64,000 bases of DNA from Hyphomonadaceae bacterium UKL13-1 (GCA_001602435.1 CP012156.1:1260001-1324000), one strand, 5' to 3'. Shown: positions 26,517 to 35,627, counted from the first letter of the stretch. Made by a program: numbers and translations. The notes: generated by a model from the letters alone, not told the origin.

Positions 26517-27113
26517 ATGGCTTTGAACACACGTTTTGCTGCTTTGGCATTGATTGGCGTTGCCGCAACATCGGTTTCAGGATGTGGCTATAACACAATT
26601 CCAACGCAGGAAGAGGCTGCCAAGGCGGCTTGGGCCGAAGTTCAAACCCAATATCAACGCCGTGCGGACTTGGTGCCAAACTTGGTCGCGACTGTCAAAG
26701 GCGCTGCAGCACAGGAAAAGGGTGTTCTGACGGCGGTAACGGAGGCGCGCGCTTCCGCGACCCAACCCAAGTTTGATGCCTCCACCATCACCGATCCGCA
26801 AAAATTCCAAGAGTTTCAAGCGGCGCAAGCGCAGCTTTCAACCGCACTCATCAACTTCCGCCAAACCGTTGAAGCCTATCCGGAGCTACGCTCCTTAGAG
26901 GGCTATGCAGCGCTGCAATCCCAACTTGAGGGCACGGAGAACCGGATCGCCATTGCGCGCCGCGACTATAATGCCGCCGTGCAGACCTTTAACACCACTT
27001 TGCGGACCTTCCCCAGTGTGGTCTGGGCCAAGACGGCATTTTCGTCCTCCCAGCCCATGCAGCTCTTCCAAGCGACCGCAGGCTCTGAAAAGCCGCCGGA
27101 AGTGAAGTTCTAA
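26517..27113 (+). CDS. LemA family lipoprotein-like protein
   Basis: 198 residues. LemA proteins are membrane-anchored helical bundles of unknown function. The N-terminus has a hydrophobic signal ending SGCGYNTI, with Cys23 as possible lipidation site. The family core follows: EEAAKAAWAEVQTQYQRRADLVPNLVATVKG, ENRIAIARRDYNAAVQTFNTTLRTFPS. It opens a three-gene unit with two TPM-domain genes (4-base gap, then overlap), a conserved lemA-TPM-TPM arrangement that suggests a shared envelope role. Confidence 0.92.
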   Translation: MALNTRFAALALIGVAATSVSGCGYNTIPTQEEAAKAAWAEVQTQYQRRADLVPNLVATVKGAAAQEKGVLTAVTEARASATQPKFDASTITDPQKFQEFQAAQAQLSTALINFRQTVEAYPELRSLEGYAALQSQLEGTENRIAIARRDYNAAVQTFNTTLRTFPSVVWAKTAFSSSQPMQLFQATAGSEKPPEVKF

Positions 27114-27117
27114 GCGC

Positions 27118-28005
27118 GTGACCAATCCCGCCTTGCTGCGGCCTTCACCAAGCCTTTCAAGTCGCTTCTGGCTTTTGGCTTTGCTGGCGCTCAGCTTGAT
27201 CGCCACATGTTGGATAACAAGCCCTGCTCGGGCCGCCGATCCTAAATTCCCGGTCCTAACTGGCCGGGTTGTGGATGATGCCAATATCATTCCCGAGGAG
27301 ACCGAGGGCGAACTCATTGCGCAATTGGAGGCATTAGAGGCTAAATCGTCGGACCAATTGGTGGTGGTGACGGTTCCAAGCTTACAGGGTTTTGAGCTCG
27401 AGGAATTTGGCTACAAGCTCGGTCGGGCGTGGCAAATCGGGCAGGGCGAACGCCTCAACAATGGTGTCATTCTCTTGGTGGCTCCGAATGAGCGCAAAGT
27501 GCGGATTGAGGTCGGCTATGGCCTCGAAGGCATTTTGACGGATTATTATACCAGCGAAATCATTCGCGACACCATTGTGCCGGCCTTTAAAGCGGGCGAT
27601 ATGCCGGGCGGCATTGTTGCAGGTACAGCCGCGATTGAGCAGATTTTAACGACCGATCCAGCTGAGCTGCAAGCCCGGGCCGCCCGTGGCCTGAAGGCGG
27701 AGGCCAAGGACACAGGTGGCGATCCGATTGCCGTGATCATTGTGATTGCCTTTTTGATTTTCTGGATTTGGCTCTCGATCGCCAACACACGGCGTACGCG
27801 GTTCCGCCGCCATTCCCCTTGGGGCAGTGGTCCTATCATCCTGCATGACTGGGATGATGATGATGATGACCGCCGCGGCGGCGGTGGCTTTGGTGGCGGC
27901 TTTGGCGGTGGTGGTGGATTTGGTGGTGGCGGCTTTGGCGGCGGCGGCGGTTTCTCCGGCGGTGGCGGCAGCTTTGGTGGGGGCGGGGCATCAGGCTCAT
28001 GGTAA
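27118..28005 (+). CDS. TPM-domain protein with Gly-rich tail (YgcG family)
   Basis: 295 residues. A signal peptide is followed by the TPM (Thylakoid-soluble phosphatase/Psb32-like) domain: KFPVLTGRVVDDANIIPEE, SSDQLVVVTVPSLQGFELEEFGYKLGRAWQIGQGERLNNGVILLVA, KVRIEVGYGLEGILTDYYTSEI. One membrane helix (AVIIVIAFLIFWIWLSI) and a cytoplasmic glycine/phenylalanine-rich repeat tail, rich in GGGFGGG units and ending ASGSW, complete it. The tail of this kind is standard in YgcG proteins. The start is GTG 4 bases after lemA. The role is unknown beyond the LemA association. Confidence 0.9.
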   Translation: MTNPALLRPSPSLSSRFWLLALLALSLIATCWITSPARAADPKFPVLTGRVVDDANIIPEETEGELIAQLEALEAKSSDQLVVVTVPSLQGFELEEFGYKLGRAWQIGQGERLNNGVILLVAPNERKVRIEVGYGLEGILTDYYTSEIIRDTIVPAFKAGDMPGGIVAGTAAIEQILTTDPAELQARAARGLKAEAKDTGGDPIAVIIVIAFLIFWIWLSIANTRRTRFRRHSPWGSGPIILHDWDDDDDDRRGGGGFGGGFGGGGGFGGGGFGGGGGFSGGGGSFGGGGASGSW

Positions 28006-28718
28006 AACACGCGCATATGCATTTGTCCGCTGAGGATAAGGCGGCAATCACGGCAGCCATTGCGGCAGCCGAAACAAAGACCTCGGGCGAGATCTTTGTC
28101 GTCGTCTCAGGGCGCACCGCCGACTACCGTTGGATCATGCTGTTCTATGGCGCTTTGGTTGCTATTCTCGTGCCCTTGCTCCTGATGGCGATTGGTCTGA
28201 ACCCTTTGACCATTGGCAGCGCCTTCACGCTCTGGCAGGCAGGGGGGTGGAATGTCGGTCTTGGTGCCACGCCCGCTGATGAGGCAGCAACCGGCATGAT
28301 CTTCATCCTAGCCCTACAGGCGATCCTGTTTATGCTGGTTTCGGCTTTAGACCTGCAGCCGGGTATCGCCGCGAAGCTGACGCCTGCTTGGATCAAGCGC
28401 CAGCAAGTCCATCGCGCGGCACGCGATCAATTCTTGGCACACGGCCTGCATCAGACCACTGGGAAAACCGGGGTGTTGATCTTTGTGAGCTTGGCCGAAC
28501 ATCAAGCCGAAATCATTGCCGATACGGGCATTTATACCAAGGTGTCCCGTGATGTCTGGCGCGATGTCATTGGCAAGCTGGTCACAGCCGCGCGCGAGCA
28601 AGCCTTAGGCCGTGGCCTGATTGCGGCCATAGAAGACAGTGCCACCATATTGTCGGTTCACTTCCCACGCCGGGATGACGATGTGGACGAATTGCCCAAC
28701 AAAGTCATCGTCATTTAG
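27999..28718 (+). CDS. TPM-domain membrane protein
   Basis: 239 residues, second TPM protein of the unit. LSAEDKAAITAAIAAAETKTSGEIFVVVSG starts the domain; two membrane segments (WIMLFYGALVAILVPLLLMAIGL and GMIFILALQAILFMLVSALDL) split it from the second half (TGKTGVLIFVSLAEHQAEIIADTGIY). Its ATG overlaps the end of the upstream gene (ATGGTAA), implying coupled translation. It is followed by a plausible terminator. Function unknown; likely acts with the LemA protein at the inner membrane. Confidence 0.85.
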   Translation: MVKHAHMHLSAEDKAAITAAIAAAETKTSGEIFVVVSGRTADYRWIMLFYGALVAILVPLLLMAIGLNPLTIGSAFTLWQAGGWNVGLGATPADEAATGMIFILALQAILFMLVSALDLQPGIAAKLTPAWIKRQQVHRAARDQFLAHGLHQTTGKTGVLIFVSLAEHQAEIIADTGIYTKVSRDVWRDVIGKLVTAAREQALGRGLIAAIEDSATILSVHFPRRDDDVDELPNKVIVI

Positions 28719-28729
28719 CGAGAAATCGC

Positions 28730-29341
28730 CTAAGCTTTGTCCGCTAAAGCTTTTAAATAAATTGAGTTTTTAGGCGCAGCGAACAAGCGTTGAACCATGG
28801 GCTCAAAGGCTTCCAGCGGCATGGCCTCATAGGCTGGATCAAAGGCGTTTTGGTCATGCCGGTGGCAGAAGCGCGCGGTATGCTCAAAATGGGGATGGTC
28901 GCGGTAAGCTTCGCGCATATCGCGGTCGAGCCCTAAATGATGGAAGAAATAATAGCCTTGGAAGATACCGTGATTGGCGACCATCCAATGATTGGCCTCG
29001 CTGACAAAGGGCTTCAAAATTGCGGCGGCAATATCGGGGTGATTATAGCTGCCCAAGGTGTCGCCAATATCATGCAAGAGCGCGCAGACGACATATTCTT
29101 CGTCCATTCCGTCGCGGTGGGCCAAGGTGGCCGATTGCAATGAATGGGTTAGCCGATCAATCGGAAAGCCACCATAATCGCCGTCCAACAGGCGCAAATG
29201 TGCCAAGACCCGGTCTGCCAAGCCTTTATTGAAAGCTTTAGAATGGCCCGCAATGATGGCCCAATCTTCCTGTGTGCCTTCCATCATGGACTTAAACTGC
29301 GCTTGGTCTGAATGAAGATCAGAATGATGGCCGTCTGCCAT
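28730..29341 (-). CDS. HD-domain phosphohydrolase-like protein
   Basis: 203 residues. An HD-type metal site is visible: LTHSLQSATLAHRDG, then CALLHDIGDTLGSYNH (His-Asp pair), EANHWMVANHGIFQGYYFFHHLG and CHRHDQNAFDP with more His/Asp ligands. The layout resembles the HD/PhnZ-MIOX mixed-valent di-iron oxygenase relatives more than nucleotide phosphohydrolases, but the substrate is unknown. ATG 29341 has GGGAGG eight bases upstream; the frame extends 16 codons further without support. Confidence 0.75.
   Translation of the reverse strand: MADGHHSDLHSDQAQFKSMMEGTQEDWAIIAGHSKAFNKGLADRVLAHLRLLDGDYGGFPIDRLTHSLQSATLAHRDGMDEEYVVCALLHDIGDTLGSYNHPDIAAAILKPFVSEANHWMVANHGIFQGYYFFHHLGLDRDMREAYRDHPHFEHTARFCHRHDQNAFDPAYEAMPLEAFEPMVQRLFAAPKNSIYLKALADKA
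28732..28756 (+). terminator. Candidate terminator of the lemA-TPM operon
   Basis: AAGCTTT (28732-28738) pairs with AAAGCTT (28746-28752) around a 7-base loop, followed by TTAAAT. It overlaps the last codons of the convergent HD-domain gene. Stem is AT-rich, so moderate support. Confidence 0.45.
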
Positions 29342-29403
29342 GTTGGTGCCTCCCTTTATGTTTGAGGTAGGTTCACCCTCTTTTGGCATTTAGGCAAGGG
29401 GGA

Positions 29404-30324
29404 TCAGCCTGCCCGCCTTGCGAGCCAAACCCCCACCAGCACCAAAGCCCCGCCCATCATCTGCACCGGGGTGAGGCTTTCGTGCAGCCACGCCCAGCCG
29501 AGGAAGCCGACCAGCACAGGCTGTAACAAGATCAAGACCGACGCAATGTGGGTCGGCACCATGCCAAAACCCACCGCTAGGAGGCCTTGCCCGGCCACTT
29601 GCGCCATCACGCCTAAGACCAATAGTGGCCACCATTGCGCGATGAAGGATTGTCCGGTTGCTGGCGGCAATAGGGGCTCACCCGAAAGGACAGTCACGGC
29701 CAAGCAGCAGAGCATGGCAAAGGCTGAAGAGAAGAACATAATTGTGCCTGCGCCCCATTGATTGCGCATGCGGGCAATGGTGATGAGATAAAGCCCGTAC
29801 CAGATGGAGGTTAGGGCTGATAATCCGTCGCCCGCCAAGCGGTCTGGGTTGGTGGCAGGGGCCCCACCAGAGAGCAAGAGCGAACCGACAAGGGCGATCA
29901 CGACTGCGACCCAATAGGCCTTATTGGGCAAAGCCCGTGTCGTTAGCCAGGTGACGGCAACCACCACAATCGGCGTCAGGTTCGACAAAAAGGTGGCGTT
30001 GGCCGCACTCGTGCGCACGATCCCTGCGTGCCACGTTGCCAAATCGCCCGCAAATAACAGCCCTGCCAGTGCCAAGAGGCCAATGGGCAAAGCAGTAGGC
30101 TTACCATCATCTGCTTTGGGTTTGGCTTCCAAATAAGCCCAGAGGGCCAAAAGCGGCAGCGCGAAGGCGAGGCGCCAAAACGCACTGGCTTGTGGACCCA
30201 GTGGCGACAGCTTCACCATAATGGGGGCCAGCGCGATGCAGGAAGCACCCGCCGCCAAGGCGATTGTCCCGAGGAATAGCTTTTGTGCATCGGTTTGGGC
30301 CACGCGCGGGTTCCTAAAGGCCAA
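29404..30324 (-). CDS. DMT-superfamily transporter (EamA domains)
   Basis: 306 residues with ten predicted membrane helices in two EamA halves. APIMVKLSPLGPQASAFWRLAFALPLLALWA starts the first; SALTSIWYGLYLITIARMR and VPTHIASVLILLQPVLVGFLGWAWLHESLTPVQMMGGALVLVGVWLA end the second. Such proteins export metabolites or amino acids; the substrate is unknown. It overlaps the end of the GluQ-RS gene by 11 bases, so the two are likely co-transcribed. Confidence 0.87.
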   Translation of the reverse strand: MAFRNPRVAQTDAQKLFLGTIALAAGASCIALAPIMVKLSPLGPQASAFWRLAFALPLLALWAYLEAKPKADDGKPTALPIGLLALAGLLFAGDLATWHAGIVRTSAANATFLSNLTPIVVVAVTWLTTRALPNKAYWVAVVIALVGSLLLSGGAPATNPDRLAGDGLSALTSIWYGLYLITIARMRNQWGAGTIMFFSSAFAMLCCLAVTVLSGEPLLPPATGQSFIAQWWPLLVLGVMAQVAGQGLLAVGFGMVPTHIASVLILLQPVLVGFLGWAWLHESLTPVQMMGGALVLVGVWLARRAG

Positions 30325-31138
30325 GACTGGTTCGAATCAAAGCCGGGCTTGTGCCGCTTTCGCGCAAGCTACGCAATGTGACGGACTGATTACGCTTGGC
30401 AAAGCGCTTGCCATCGGCGTCCAAGATCAGGCGATGGTGCCGGTAGATGGGCGTTGGCAGGCCGAGCAGTTTTTGCAGGACGACGTGAATATGGGCCGCT
30501 TCGGCCAAATCTTCGCCGCGGATAACATGGGTGATGCCTTGGCTGGCGTCGTCGAGCACGCTGGCGAGGTGATAGCTGGAGGGAAACTCCTTCCGCGCCA
30601 GCACAATATCGCCCAATTGGCCGGGATCGGCTTTGACCCATTGGCCGTTGGCCTCAAAGCCTAAACGATCCCAGTCAGCACCAATCACCGCCGCACTGCG
30701 TGCCAGCGACAGCCGCCACGCATAGGCCTTGCCTGTCGCCAGTTGGTCGGCCTCGTCGCTGGGCGGTAAAGGCGCAACAGGCTCTGGGCCTGAAAAGCTA
30801 TGGGGGGCCGAAGCGATGGCCTCCATCAGCTCTTTGCGGGTCTTGAAACAGCGATAGAGCAGGCCAAGTGCTTTTAAGCGTTCCAGAGCCGCTTCATAGT
30901 CCGCCATATGGTCACTTTGGCGACGCACCGGGCTTTCCCATGTCAGGCCCAGCCACGCTAAATCCTCATAAATGGCCGCTTCAAATTCAGGCCGACACCG
31001 CGTCAGGTCGGTATCCTCGATCCGCAGAATAAAGCGCCCTTGTTCGGATTGGGCCGCGTCAAAGGCCGTCCAAGCCGAAAAGGCATGGCCCAAATGTAGA
31101 TAGCCGGTAGGCGAGGGGGCAAAGCGGGTGGCAAACAT
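30314..31138 (-). CDS. gluQ: Glutamyl-Q tRNA(Asp) synthetase
   Basis: 274 residues, a GluRS catalytic domain without the anticodon-binding part. It glutamylates queuosine-34 of tRNA-Asp. HIGH-type motif RFAPSPTGYLHLGHAFSAW, the LRIEDTDLTRCRPE block, YHLASVLDDASQGITHVIRGEDL and KMSKS-like KRFAKRNQSVTLR are visible. The frame reaches 31237, but ATG 31138 begins the family sequence exactly (MFATRFAPSPTG). It is divergent from the esterase gene. Confidence 0.93.
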   Translation of the reverse strand: MFATRFAPSPTGYLHLGHAFSAWTAFDAAQSEQGRFILRIEDTDLTRCRPEFEAAIYEDLAWLGLTWESPVRRQSDHMADYEAALERLKALGLLYRCFKTRKELMEAIASAPHSFSGPEPVAPLPPSDEADQLATGKAYAWRLSLARSAAVIGADWDRLGFEANGQWVKADPGQLGDIVLARKEFPSSYHLASVLDDASQGITHVIRGEDLAEAAHIHVVLQKLLGLPTPIYRHHRLILDADGKRFAKRNQSVTLRSLRESGTSPALIRTSLGL

Positions 31139-31196
31139 GCCTGCTCTATGCCGTGGGGCGGCTGTCCTTGGCAATTGGCTTTTGCTAGCATGGGCT

Positions 31197-31847
31197 ATGG
31201 CAACAACAATCCTTACCGGCCCGCGTCGCGCCCCCACTTCTGGTCAAAGCCCCAAAGGCCTTGTCGTAAGCTTGCACGGCTATGGCTCAAACGGGGATGA
31301 TCTGATTTCGCTTGCGCCCTATTGGGATCGTCTTTTGCCAGATGTGCAATTCAGCTCGCCCAACGCGCCCACGCAGGTGCCAAGCTTTGGTGCGATGTAT
31401 CAGTGGTTCGCGATTGAAAGCATGGACCCCGTCCATTTGGCCAAGGGCGCAAAGGAGGCAGCGCCCCTACTGGAAGCCTTCCTCGAAGCTGAAATGGCGC
31501 GCTTTAATGTCACCAAAGCCCAGACGGCCTTGGTGGGTTTCAGCCAAGGCACGATGATGGCGCTGCAAGTGGGCTTGGCCTCTAAGGAGGCCTATGCCGG
31601 CATTTTGGGGTTTTCGGGTGCCTTGGTTGGCAATCCTGATCTGGCGTCTAAGCCACCCGTCTTATTGGTGCATGGCGATCAAGATGACGTCGTACCGCTG
31701 GCGGCAAGTCAAATGGCCCAGCAGTTTTTAAGTCAGGCTGGCCTTGATGCACGCCTGCATGTCTCACCAAGGGCGGCCCATACGATTGCGATGGACGGTT
31801 TGCAGCTTGGCGGGGCCTTCTTGGCGCGGGTGCTTAAAGGGGCCTAG
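31197..31847 (+). CDS. Phospholipase/carboxylesterase family protein
   Basis: 216 residues, the usual size of the Abhydrolase_2 carboxylesterase group. LVVSLHGYGSNGDDLISLAPYW is the oxyanion region, LVGFSQGTMMALQVGL the nucleophile elbow (Ser), VHGDQDDVVPLAASQM carries the catalytic Asp and SPRAAHTIAMDG the His. These enzymes hydrolyse short esters or lysophospholipids. ATG 31197 gives the family length; the frame extends 23 codons upstream. Its end overlaps the convergent Pr6Pr gene by 14 bases. Confidence 0.88.
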   Translation: MATTILTGPRRAPTSGQSPKGLVVSLHGYGSNGDDLISLAPYWDRLLPDVQFSSPNAPTQVPSFGAMYQWFAIESMDPVHLAKGAKEAAPLLEAFLEAEMARFNVTKAQTALVGFSQGTMMALQVGLASKEAYAGILGFSGALVGNPDLASKPPVLLVHGDQDDVVPLAASQMAQQFLSQAGLDARLHVSPRAAHTIAMDGLQLGGAFLARVLKGA

Positions 31848-32487
31848 ACTGCAGCCGCTTCAGGCCCTTGGCGAGGATGACGAACAAAAGCCCCATCACC
31901 AAAAAGCCGAGCCCCAAGCCTAATACATTCAGCCCAATCTGCCCGAGACCATATTTGCCGACATCGAGGAAGAAGTAAGGGTACCAATCTTCAAACCGGC
32001 CGCGCAGCAGGGCTGCACTGGTGTAAAGAAGCGGCCACGCCAGCCAGATAACAGCGTGGCCAAACTTCACCTCGTCCTTGTCCGCAAATAAGGCCCACCA
32101 AAGCAGCGTTAAGGCCGGGACAACATAATGAACCCCTAAATCACCGATCAGATTCAGGCCTGAAAGATTGCGCCCTCCGCTGAGAAGGAGGTGATAAATT
32201 ACGCCCATGGTGGTGATATAAAAGGTCAGGGCCGCCAAGGCATGATTTGGGAAAATCTTGGGTCCTTTGGGCGAGGTTGCGATCAACCCCATGCTGATCG
32301 CGATCAAGCTATTGGTCAGGATGGTGAAATAGCCGGTCAGCCGCCATAGACTGTCCGCCAAGCCCATGCCATCGCGCATGGTCCATCCAACACTGATCCA
32401 TGATTGCAGGATCAGAGCGGCACAGGTGAATAGGCACAAGAGGCCCGCAAAAAGTTTGGCGGCTGGTTTGGGCGGGTAGGTCGTCAT
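31834..32487 (-). CDS. Pr6Pr family membrane protein
   Basis: 217 residues with six predicted membrane helices. FAGLLCLFTCAALILQSWISVG, the SLWRLTGYFTILTNSLIAISMGLIA segment with the TxLTN motif, FYITTMGVIYHLLLSG, HYVVPALTLLWWALFADK and the PYFFLDVGKYGLGQIGLNVLGLGLGFLV end are the Pr6Pr (FAR-17a/AIG1-like) signature. Function unknown. Convergent with the esterase gene. Confidence 0.85.
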   Translation of the reverse strand: MTTYPPKPAAKLFAGLLCLFTCAALILQSWISVGWTMRDGMGLADSLWRLTGYFTILTNSLIAISMGLIATSPKGPKIFPNHALAALTFYITTMGVIYHLLLSGGRNLSGLNLIGDLGVHYVVPALTLLWWALFADKDEVKFGHAVIWLAWPLLYTSAALLRGRFEDWYPYFFLDVGKYGLGQIGLNVLGLGLGFLVMGLLFVILAKGLKRLQSRPL

Positions 32488-32679
32488 AGCCCGTCACTGG
32501 CAGAGCAACTGCATCGACACAAATCGATATCGCATCTGTCATGTTTTCTTTGCAGTGAATCGGTTACTGATAAAGCGCAGAGCAGGAGGAAGCCGTTTTC
32601 AACAGGCCATACCATACCAGTCTCGCCGTCGGCCGTGCCGATCTCATGAAGATTGCTTCCCTGAAACACGGAGGCGACC

Positions 32680-33279
32680 ATGAATATTGACCATCTGGAA
32701 TTCGCCTCAAACCACCAGCCGATCAAGGCCCAATCGAGTTTAGCTGGCTTTCCGGCTTTGGTCTTAAACGCCGATTATCGCCCCTTGTCTTACTATCCTT
32801 TGTCGGTTTGGTCGTGGCAGGATGCGGTCAAGGCGGTTTACATGGACCGGGTCGAAGTGGTGGCGGAATATGATCAGGCCGTCCAGAGCCCCAGCTTTGA
32901 AATGCGGCTACCCAGCGTCATTTCGCTCAAAGAATATGTCCAGCAAGACCGCGCCCCAGCCTTTACCCGCTTTAATCTGTTCCTGCGTGACGGCTTTAAA
33001 TGCGCCTATTGCCATGCCACCGATGATTTGACGTTTGACCACGTGGTGCCGCGCTCTAAAGGCGGCAAGACAACCTGGGAAAACATCGTCACTGCCTGCT
33101 CGCCCTGTAATTTGCGCAAGGGTGGGCGGAGTTTGCGCGAAGTGGGTATGACGCCCCGCAAGCCACCGCGTAGACCGACCATGCATGAGTTGCAGGCCAT
33201 GGGCCGCAAGTTCCCGCCGCACCATTTGCACGAGAGCTGGGTTGATTGGCTCTATTGGGATGTGGTGCTGGAGGCATAA
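32680..33279 (+). CDS. HNH endonuclease family protein
   Basis: 199 residues. The HNH zinc-finger nuclease motif is complete: FKCAYCHATDDLTFDHVVPRSKGGKTTWENIVTACSPCNLRKGG (two Cys pairs, DH, N and the K). The N-terminal part (LVLNADYRPLSYYPLSVWSWQDAVKAVYMDRVEVV) is the conserved region of the ubiquitous chromosomal HNH proteins of Alphaproteobacteria and cyanobacteria. These are not part of restriction systems; a role in DNA processing or repair is guessed. ATG with CGGAGG about ten bases upstream. Confidence 0.9.
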   Translation: MNIDHLEFASNHQPIKAQSSLAGFPALVLNADYRPLSYYPLSVWSWQDAVKAVYMDRVEVVAEYDQAVQSPSFEMRLPSVISLKEYVQQDRAPAFTRFNLFLRDGFKCAYCHATDDLTFDHVVPRSKGGKTTWENIVTACSPCNLRKGGRSLREVGMTPRKPPRRPTMHELQAMGRKFPPHHLHESWVDWLYWDVVLEA

Positions 33280-33407
33280 GTCAGCCCGCCTAACATCATT
33301 GTAATCTTCTGGTCGCCTTATTGCGCGCAATGCCCCCTTCCGAGGAGGCTGCTAAGCTCCTATGTCGGATGAATGGCCAATTTCGCATTGGCCAAAGGAA
33401 TGTTTTG

Positions 33408-34451
33408 ATGAAGCGCCCTTTTGGACCAACCAGTGCAATCGCCCGCGAAACCCTGCGTCGTGGCATGGGCCGCGTGCGCGAAGCAGCGCCTCTACTGCGT
33501 AAAGGCCGTCTCGCTGGCCTTGGCTTACTTGGCGTTTTAATCGGATTTATACAAAGTGTCATCGAACTGGCGATGCGCGAGGCCTATGAAGCCCTCGACC
33601 GGCGCCATGAGGCGCAGATAAAAAAGGGTAGTGACACGATGGGACGGCGACGCGAATGGCGTGAAGAGGATGACGAGGAAGACCGCAAGGTCTATAGACG
33701 CAAAATGGAAGATGCCCGCCGCCGCTTTGAGCTTGAGATTCGCGCCGCGCGGGATGTTCAGCGTGAACAACGCCGCGCCCAAGGTCGCATTAAGGCGACT
33801 TGGACCTTAGCCTCCATCGGTGCCGGCATCTTCTTGGCTGCCGTGATTGGTGATCTGTTGAACCCCGTTGCTGGTATTGGCTTTGGCATCATGGCCGGTG
33901 GTGCGATCTCATGGGTGGGCTCATTATTCCTCCATCGCATCGGGAAGCCTGCGGCTGGAACAGCCGCAACGCCTGTGCCTGCCCGCCCTGAAATTGAAGC
34001 CCCAACGGTCAGCGAAAACGCCATGCCGCAAGGCCGTACCGAATTGGTGCAGCAGGTCTTGGCCGATGCCGCAACGGCGTTGCGCGCACTCGACGGCACC
34101 TTGTCGCGACTACGCCACCCAGATTCTGTAGCTTCGGTCGCGCGCATCGTTGCGGTGGGTAATCGCTTGATGATGATGGTGGCGGCAAATCCGGAGAAGC
34201 TGTCCATCGCCCAGCGCGTCTTCACCTATTATTGCCCCGAGACGGTCAAAGTCGCGGAAGCCCTCGCCAAGCTTGAAACCGACCCTGCCCCAGATATGGA
34301 GCGGATTGGCGGCACACAGACGATCTTGAAGAAGTTGGAAGTACTGTTTGAGCGGACTGAGCTGGAGCTCAAGGCCGATGAAGGCAAGGAACTGGACATT
34401 GATCTGAAGCTTTTGGATCAATCGATCGAGTCTGACCTTCGCTATCAATAA
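33408..34451 (+). CDS. XpaC-like (5-bromo-4-chloroindolyl phosphate hydrolysis) family protein
   Basis: 347 residues. A basic N-terminus, a membrane segment (LGLLGVLIGFIQSVIELAM), a highly charged helix rich in Arg/Glu (residues ~75-135), then a two-helix membrane hairpin (WTLASIGAGIFLAAVIGDLL, IGFGIMAGGAISWVGSLFL). The XpaC-like domain follows: ADAATALRALDGTLSRLRHP, FTYYCPETVKVAEALAKLE and LEVLFERTELELKADEGKELDIDLKLLDQSI. The C-terminal block is the recognisable part. Function unknown, often beside tellurite-resistance genes, which are not seen here. ATG 33408 has AAAGGA eight bases upstream. Confidence 0.7.
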   Translation: MKRPFGPTSAIARETLRRGMGRVREAAPLLRKGRLAGLGLLGVLIGFIQSVIELAMREAYEALDRRHEAQIKKGSDTMGRRREWREEDDEEDRKVYRRKMEDARRRFELEIRAARDVQREQRRAQGRIKATWTLASIGAGIFLAAVIGDLLNPVAGIGFGIMAGGAISWVGSLFLHRIGKPAAGTAATPVPARPEIEAPTVSENAMPQGRTELVQQVLADAATALRALDGTLSRLRHPDSVASVARIVAVGNRLMMMVAANPEKLSIAQRVFTYYCPETVKVAEALAKLETDPAPDMERIGGTQTILKKLEVLFERTELELKADEGKELDIDLKLLDQSIESDLRYQ

Positions 34452-34458
34452 GGCCGCC

Positions 34459-35037
34459 TTAGACCTTTTGGCAGACCGCAATCGCAACCCGGCATCCGGC
34501 CTTAATCACGGCTTCTAGGACGGGGTGGCCGAACGCCTCTTTCGCGCCTTCGGCAATGGCTTGATCCTTGTGCGCGATTTCTTCCTCGCGAAACTGGCGG
34601 ATCATGGCCGATAGCTCTGGCTCTTGATCGCCTAATTCTTCGATCTGCTCGCGGTAGTGATCTTCGATCACTTCTTCGACGGCAGCCGTGCAGGCATGGG
34701 CGGCCTTCTCGCCCATCAGCGCCGTCACCACCCCCAGGCCAAAGCCAGCAGCGCCCCAGATCGGGCCTAATAGGGTTGGCCGGACTTTGCGTTCCAGCAG
34801 CAATTTATCAAAGGCAGCCTTATGCACCGCCTCATCGGCTTCTTGCTCAGCGAGTTGAGCCGCAATCTTGCGTGCGCCGGGCAGGCGCGAGAATACTGCA
34901 CGCTGGCCTTCATAAATGCGGGTCGCACCAAACTCGCCCGCATGGTCAACACGCAACATCTCCGCCACGCGGTCTTGGACAAAGCGGCGACCGGGTGCCG
35001 CAGGACGGCTGGCGCGGGCAGTGGTGGCTTCAGACAT
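34459..35037 (-). CDS. coq7: Demethoxyubiquinone hydroxylase Coq7
   Basis: 192 residues. A di-iron monooxygenase that hydroxylates demethoxyubiquinone in ubiquinone synthesis, at the inner membrane. Iron ligands are in DHAGEFGATRIYEGQ, EQEADEAVHK, AVEEVIEDHYREQ and REEEIAHKDQA. LGPIWGAAGFGLGVVTALMGEKAAHACTAAVE is the membrane-associating region. The gene overlaps the end of dsbB by 8 bases on the same strand. Use of Coq7 in place of UbiF is normal for Alphaproteobacteria. Confidence 0.95.
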   Translation of the reverse strand: MSEATTARASRPAAPGRRFVQDRVAEMLRVDHAGEFGATRIYEGQRAVFSRLPGARKIAAQLAEQEADEAVHKAAFDKLLLERKVRPTLLGPIWGAAGFGLGVVTALMGEKAAHACTAAVEEVIEDHYREQIEELGDQEPELSAMIRQFREEEIAHKDQAIAEGAKEAFGHPVLEAVIKAGCRVAIAVCQKV

Positions 35038-35566
35038 CTGATTTCTCCGTCAAACCGCGAGGATAAAGCACGCTCAAGCCCGAATAGATGGCGAGTTTGA
35101 GCGAGATCAACATATTCCAGCCCGCCATCGACAGACCTAGGAAAACCCAAGCCGCCTCATCGCAGGCCACCACATGTATGGGTTGGTTGAGGGAGCCTAG
35201 CAAATCTGTAGGGACAGCCCCGCCGCCGGCAGCCGTGCAAGAGGGCAGGCCGGGCCACCACTTATACTCCACACCCATGTGAAAGCCCGCCACAATCGCG
35301 CCGCCGACAAAGGCGAAGGTCAATAGCAGGTTTAGGGCGCGGTTTGTCATCTCCGCCCCTTCCATCCGGCGGGCAATAAGGGCGAGGGCGGCAATGGCGG
35401 CCGCAATCCAATAGGCTTCGCGCTGGTGCAAACAAAGCGCGCAGGGCGCAAGCCCAGCGAAGCGCTCAAACCCATGGGCAATGGCCAACATGGACAGGCT
35501 GGATGCCAAGGCGATCCAAGGCCATTGGGCCAAGATAAAGCTGAAGAACGGGCGTAGACGCATCAT
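35030..35566 (-). CDS. dsbB: DsbB-family disulfide bond oxidoreductase
   Basis: 178 residues with four membrane helices. It passes electrons from DsbA to ubiquinone. The first redox pair is in APCALCLHQREAYW; the second pair would be the Cys of LPSCTAAGG and of HVVACDE in the second periplasmic loop. The frame reaches a GTG at 35611, but ATG 35566 (or 35563) gives a normal short N-terminus; neither has a strong Shine-Dalgarno. It overlaps coq7, so ubiquinone synthesis and a quinone-using enzyme are co-transcribed. Confidence 0.9.
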   Translation of the reverse strand: MMRLRPFFSFILAQWPWIALASSLSMLAIAHGFERFAGLAPCALCLHQREAYWIAAAIAALALIARRMEGAEMTNRALNLLLTFAFVGGAIVAGFHMGVEYKWWPGLPSCTAAGGGAVPTDLLGSLNQPIHVVACDEAAWVFLGLSMAGWNMLISLKLAIYSGLSVLYPRGLTEKSDV

Positions 35567-35627
35567 GATGATATAGGCCGTTCCCTTGTCTTCGAACAGT
35601 TCAACCCGCACCCCACACGCATGCGAC

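Noticed and set aside
27546-28022. Proline-rich minus-strand frame across the TPM gene end
   Set aside because: It is the complement of the Gly-rich tail of the TPM protein (GGN codons read as CCN).
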